NCBI GenBank assembly: GCA_958295665.1 | Contig: OY282560.1 | Span: 28,447,992-28,511,991 of the forward strand | DNA length: 64,000 bases | Direction: 5' to 3' | From: Tipula vernalis | Lineage: Eukaryota > Arthropoda > Insecta > Diptera > Tipulidae | Shown here: positions 59,473 through 64,000 of the stretch, piece after piece | How positions within the stretch are numbered: position 1 is the stretch's first letter | How the letters are laid out: every line of letters starts with the position of its first letter | The notes under the pieces: generated by a model | Seen by the model: only the letters and a program-made list of their open reading frames with translations | Database searches by the model: none | What the model was told of the DNA's origin: nothing | Made by a program: the position numbers and the translations under genes

Positions 59473-60054
59473 TCACACTTTGTTGAGTATCTGAAGCAAA
59501 TTATGTTTTGCTGAATCCTCGGTTCGTCCCTGGAGTGGTAGATTTTGATTTATCTAACACTCTCAGGAACTCTCCCCATTCATACTTACAATCCATTCTT
59601 TCATTTCTACTCATTCTATCCACTTCATCAAATCATTGCTTACATTTAATATCATTCTTACAAATTCTTCACCTTTTTCCCTGTTCTCACATACCACATT
59701 GCTCACATTAAAATGTTTATCATTCACTCTATTAAATATACTCCAATCATCCTTAGTTGTGGTTCTATGTGTCATTTAAGACACATAATCCCACCAACTT
59801 TACCTTTTTGCTCTGCGAATTGCCCGTTTCAATTTTCCAATCATTTTACCATACATAATGTTATTCTCACTATTCCTTTTCCTATTAAACTCACGCAAGC
59901 TATTCGCTTCTTTTCATACCAGAATTGAACTTCATTGTTCCACCAACCATTCACATTAATCTTTTTCATATCCACAATTTTTGTCTACAGTTCATTTACC
60001 CGTTCAATTTCACTATCTTACTGGCTTTGATTTATTTCATTTTCTCTGAGAATC

Positions 60055-60614
60055 TCATTCATCTGATTCATTCACCCATTTCCTGTTATTCATTAATTCA
60101 CATTTCTTCCTAAACACTCGATTATCATTCATGATCATTTTGATCATGAAATGATCACCACCCAAATTCTCTTCTTCAACATTCCAAGTGACCCGGCAGG
60201 CCAGTTCAATAGTGGTCATAGACAAATCTATTACGCTGGCCGTGCCTCCCACATTCGCCATTCTAGTTGGCCTTCCATTATTCAATAGCACCATATCGGA
60301 ATCTTGAATCAGGTCGGCCAACATTCTCGCATGCGCATTCATATCTCCACATACAATCAGGTTACTTTTATCTCTCACCCACTCAAACATTTTTTAAAGT
60401 CATTCAAGGCTTTTTTCCTGTCATCTTCATCACGCACCTGGGTTACATACACGTTCAATAGTAACATATTTCTTTCCAAATTCGTCGCTGAGGCAGCTAT
60501 TGCTTCAATCACCTCAAAAGCGGGTAACTGTACTTCTTGAAGCGTCACAATTAGCGTACACAGAAATAGAGCTTTGTGAATATTGTGAAGAAGAAAAATT
60601 GTAAAAGAGTTCAT
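60055..60614 (-). pseudogene. LINE APE-type endonuclease fragments
   Basis: Two frames join at about 60390: FKK/MFEWVRDKSNLIVCGDMN. GDMNAH is the conserved G-D-x-N-A-H of the AP-endonuclease fold, and GGDHFMI stands for the final S-D-H motif. The first Ser/Gly is changed. The N-terminal E-containing motif (QET) is seen only weakly. Confidence 0.75.
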
Positions 60615-60732
60615 CTGTATTAGTATGATTCGCTAGTACTTAACGCACAGCACATACGTTTATATAGAATCTAAATTGTGGTATAATCAGTCCAGTCGCC
60701 GCGGCCTGATGAGAAGATTGATTTTTTCATAA

Positions 60733-61010
60733 TCATAAGCTCATCAGTTCTGCGATGATCTTTGATCGAAACAAACTCGAACCTAGTTCCTCCTCCGATC
60801 CAGCTTCTAATGCGGTTATTAGCCCATCATAACTCTCCGGCAGCGATCCTAACAGTATTGCAATGACGAAAGATTCGGGTTTAGTTTCGTCTCCCAGCGC
60901 CAACAACTTTTGGAACAATTCGTTCACATCCTCCTCAAACACACGATTGCCATGAATATCCTTTTCGTGGAATTCTTTAAGCGCGTCCCTTTGTCCTTTT
61001 TTCTTAATCT
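60733..61010 (-). pseudogene. Ty1/copia gag fragment (UBN2-like)
   Basis: Minus strand: DALKEFHEKDIHGNRVFEED, VNELFQKLLALGDETKPESF, VIAILLGSLPESYDGLITAL, then EAGSEEELGSSLFRSKIIAE. The L-x-SLPxSYDxLITALE core is the classic copia gag signature, followed by the K-x-x-L-x-x-E helix. The frame ends at 60733. No pol domain is adjacent. It overlaps no other element and lies just right of the LINE endonuclease. Confidence 0.8.
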
Positions 61011-62384
61011 GTTAGCGAGTTAGCGCAAGTTTACACCTTAATGTCGGTAATTTGGATGTGGAAATGTATTTGCTAGACGACACCCGGAAATGTTGAAGGA
61101 AATTTGAAATATATATTTTGAGTGAATATATTTCAATCTCAAGATGGCCTAAAGAGGCCTACAATAGCTCATAGCTAAACCATTATCAGGAGGTTATCAT
61201 TGGGATATTCAATAAATCATATAGTGTCGAATATATTGAGACAAAATTTTAGCATGCCTTCTGCATGACAAAAAAGACGGACCTTTATAGTTAGAATACA
61301 ATTATAAATTCATTTCAATTTGTCTTATCTACATATTAAAATCTGAAATTTCTGGCTGATATTTCGAAACACCCGCAATAATGTTATGTAGTTCTTTTTA
61401 AAAATTAGGCGAATTAAAAGAAAAACATTTTACTTCACTCCTATGGGATGGAAGGAACGAAATCATAATTTCCGTTTTAATTTTGCTTTTCAAAAATTTA
61501 ATTAAGAAAATTTGTCTTTACAAATACGATTATTTATCTTTTGAAGCAAAGTTTTTCTTTTCAGTTCTCTTATGTAGGTAAATATGGTATATATGGTACA
61601 TAATGTGAGTATGAGTAGGGCTTTTGTTGCTTTTCATATTTCTTTTCATTTTTAACAGGAAGGTTGAAAAAGATTCATTTTGTAGTAAACAGATATGTTT
61701 CAACAGTTTTCAAACTTTTTGATCTTAATCCTTTAATTTTAATCAAAATGTTATGCTTAAAATCAGTGCTGCAGAGAATTGACATTTTGGGACCACTCGT
61801 ACCTTTAGTCTTAGAATAATTTTTTTTTTTTACTTTTGTTTGTTTATATTAGGGTTTAGCTACTCTTTGCAGTTTTTATTTGGGCAGGTATTGTAAAACC
61901 AAATAAACCATTTCCGGACTTCAGCTGTTATTTACTAATGTTTTTAGTACCTATTACCAAGCGAAATCTTCCGATGATATTTTCCGTGACAAATTTATCA
62001 TTTCAAACCGAAGTAAAGTTCTTAGCAATAACCAAAAATGCCAAAGTCAAATGATTTTTCTCGAATGCCCGTAGTATGTACTTGATGCGAAAATCATCAA
62101 ATTTTGCGCCGATCTGGGAACAAGTTTCTACTCTGTTGGTAAATTGATTCTCAAAATGAAAAAAAATTCAGGATCTGGAATACTTATGTTTTAAGTTGGG
62201 GATAAACGAAGATCTCAAGGACAAGGAAGATGTTAAGTTCAAAAACCTGGCCAACTGGCGTTTATATTAGGCCATTTAAGAATAAAAATGTTCGGAAAGC
62301 AGTTGCCACAAACGTAAAATTTCGCAACCTAACAGTAGACAACAATACTCCCAGAGTTTAAGTGATGTTGTTTTAAATAAGAGG
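61011..62384. other. AT-rich non-coding stretch
   Basis: No recognisable coding motif; homopolymer A/T tracts. Confidence 0.45.
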
Positions 62385-63110
62385 ATGATCCGGCCCATAT
62401 GCTTAAAACAAACTACACTATTCTCTATTTATTACCATAATGCATCCAGTATTCCAGGGAAATCTAAATTGTTTCTATTGGGCATTCTTGACAACGATAT
62501 CATAGTTATTTGTGGCTTACAAAAAATGTCAATTCTGAAGAATACTTTCCATCCGATTACGTGGTCTATAGTGTGTTGATCGCCGTGAAGAATCCACTTT
62601 CGAGTGAGGTTATAGCATGTCATCCGGTATACGACATTATGACATTTTCGCTGAATAAGTGCCCGACGGATTAAGTTTAGAAGTTTATCATGAATTTTTT
62701 GATTTTTTCAAAACTGTAATATCTTCACTACATATTGAGGAACAACTAATGATCGGTGAATGATCTACAATTACCAACTTGGCGGCGTTATATTGTTATT
62801 GATGGAATTGGATCGAAGGCCGGTAACAAATAGATGTAGTTTACACTGACTTTTCGAAAGCTTTCGATAAAATTGATTATTCGATTCTTATCTATAAGCT
62901 AGAGAATCTAAATTCTGAGTCCATTCCTATCAAATGGTTGCATTCTTATCTTTCTGGCCGATCACAATTCGTTACGATTCTCATTTATTTCGTGTAACTT
63001 CTGGAGTACCGCAAGGTAGTCACATTGGTTCACTTCTGCTCTCATTATTTATTAATGATGTTGTGGAGCAAAGTGATTTGAGTACATTTTGCAGTTGGTG
63101 ATTTAACAAC
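62385..63110 (+). mobile_element. LINE relic (CR1/Jockey-like ORF2), internally deleted
   Basis: The endonuclease start FSIYYHNASSIPGKSKLFLL, NDIIVICGLQKM (62410-62530) and PLSSEVIACHPVYDIM lead, after a large deletion, to RT: VVYTDFSKAFDKIDYSILIY (62835-62900; motif A Asp present), IKWLHSYLSGRSQFVTIL (62930-62985), then, after a frameshift, VTSGVPQGSHIGSLLLSLFI (motif B, 62996-63055) and NDVVEQS. Motif C is not visible; sequence is lost beyond 63110. The canonical T-E-T-W of the endonuclease is changed to LQKM. Confidence 0.75.
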
Positions 63111-63889
63111 AAATTGTTGTTGTACGTATAATAAACGCTAAAACGCACAACTTAAAAAGTAATCAGTTTAGCACTAATCTGGGTATTTTACTTATAATGT
63201 GAATTTGTAGGTAAAATAGTCATATTATTGCCAATAAGTTAAAAACTCGATAAAAGCAGCAACAAGGAAGCAACATTATATCGCAAAAAATTATGAAACG
63301 AACTGATAAGCTTTCTAGTTAGAAATTACTATTGGGTGGGCTTTGGGTGGGCTCAGTGGTACCAAGAAACGGGGCAAACACTAAAAACTGATGACTTAGT
63401 TGGCCAAAAGGTAGAGTGTTCCTAACACATTGCTTACTACTAAGCACATTCCGACCTTTAAACAAGTTTTTATAGGGAATCTTGTGAAACATACGGAAGG
63501 CAATGTCACATTCAAGATCCTCAAAACATCATACAACATAAAATGTATCCGAGTATAAAGAATAACAGATAGTAGAACTTCTACGAAGGAAAGATGGGCA
63601 TTTTCAAATTTAAAGAAGCAGCTATTTAGAATTGGCTAATAAAGGGAATTCTCTTACCTACATTATACGGAAGAATGGTAGTGATACTCCCTTAGTGGCC
63701 AATAACTCCATGAATCTTGCGAAAGTATGAAGACTGTCATCAGAAGCTTTTTTCCCATGTAACAGGCAAATAGTGTTTAAAATACGAGGTTGCCTAAAGT
63801 ATCTAAACTTACAGAGCTCACAAAAGAATGAATTGAGAAGACTGTCGCAGCACTATTAAAGAAAATAGAAGGCATAAAATAAAACATTT
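63111..63889. other. Unrecognised stretch
   Basis: No motif identified. May include the decayed 3-prime part of the LINE. Confidence 0.4.
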
Positions 63890-64000
63890 TCCAAAATAAG
63901 CCTCCCAAATCAATCCTTAACGGAACCTCTTAACTCAAATTTCAGCTCAATCACGAACTCAATTTACAACTAAGCCTCCAACTCAATCGCAGTCACCAAA
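63890..64000 (+). mobile_element. AACTCA composite repeat, copy 7 (cut by window edge)
   Basis: CCTCCCAAATCAATCCTTAA, then AACTCAAAT, CTCAATCACGAACTCAATTT: the same opening as the arrays at 52680 and 46290. Continues past the window. Confidence 0.55.

Larger units (their letters stand above)
58690..60614 (-). mobile_element. Non-LTR retrotransposon (APE-type LINE) relic
   Basis: ORF2 remains, read right to left. Endonuclease: ALFLCTLIVTLQEVQLPAFE, NMLLLNVYV (60560-60450), LIVCGDMNAHARML (60360-60315), NNGRPTRM, TASVIDLSMTTIEL, GGDHFMI (60145). RT: WKESRVVPIPKRDRDPN (59450-59395), YRGICMLNVFIKIL, FGLRKNHSAIECVEKFVWEV (59280-59220), AVAVFLEIERAYDYVVPWKL (59200-59140), GLPQGSGISPAMLNLYTSEI (59020-58960), VLQFTDDFVVIG (58930-58890). 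C-terminus: CELCRSVEDVEHLILACPRY (58830-58770), a C-x2-C-x7-H-x4-C cluster. The I/Jockey superfamily is likely. Several frame changes; thumb region deleted between FTDD and the cysteine cluster. Confidence 0.85.

Noticed and set aside
1..64000. tRNA, rRNA or snRNA genes
   Set aside because: No cloverleaf with A and B boxes or conserved rRNA segment was noticed on either strand; a covariance-model scan was not possible.

Overview
The window looks like AT-rich intergenic or intronic DNA from a large insect genome, most likely a fly (Diptera). The evidence is the mixture of element families (Ty3/gypsy, BEL/Pao, Ty1/copia, Jockey/I/CR1-type LINEs, mariner and Tc1/mariner-like transposons, Helitron), the strong A+T bias, and short microsatellites of the kind common in fly non-coding DNA. 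I found no intact host gene, tRNA, rRNA or CRISPR array. Every recognisable coding stretch is a decayed transposable element. The species call is inference.

Layout. 0.1-0.7 kb: copia gag relic (-). 2.5-5.3 kb: stacked copies of a composite repeat whose core is an AACTCAAC-type minisatellite. 8.5-9.4 kb: a tandem repeat of about 330 bp. 12.3-13.0 kb: possible terminal-inverted-repeat element. 13.3-20.2 kb: a satellite of about 6.9 kb in which GAA and TTC alternate every 5 bp, the geometry of a heat shock element, arranged in a higher-order repeat of about 1.6 kb. 22.8-23.6 kb: GC-rich hairpin and Helitron helicase relic. 23.8-26.75 kb: a LINE reverse transcriptase cut off by an 8-bp microsatellite that runs 2 kb through five successive variants. 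28.6-29.2 kb: foldback element. 31.7-37.8 kb: gypsy (-), BEL/Pao (-), mariner (+). 39.6-47.4 kb: two further gypsy relics (-), one split by a copy of the composite repeat. 47.5-49.6 kb: two transposase-like relics. 51.19-51.51 kb: a 316-bp MITE with a TA target duplication. 52.6-55.6 kb: composite repeat, transposase relic, BEL relic. 58.7-63.1 kb: LINE (-), copia gag (-), LINE (+). The composite repeat reappears at the right edge.

The two most interesting items are the heat-shock-element-phased satellite and the AACTCA composite repeat. The second appears to be an undescribed non-autonomous mobile element: one copy interrupts a gypsy RNase H reading frame, and the same ends recur at other loci. 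None of the elements shows an uninterrupted gene set, so no co-operating gene module is claimed. All identifications are by eye from translated motifs; no alignment or database search was run.
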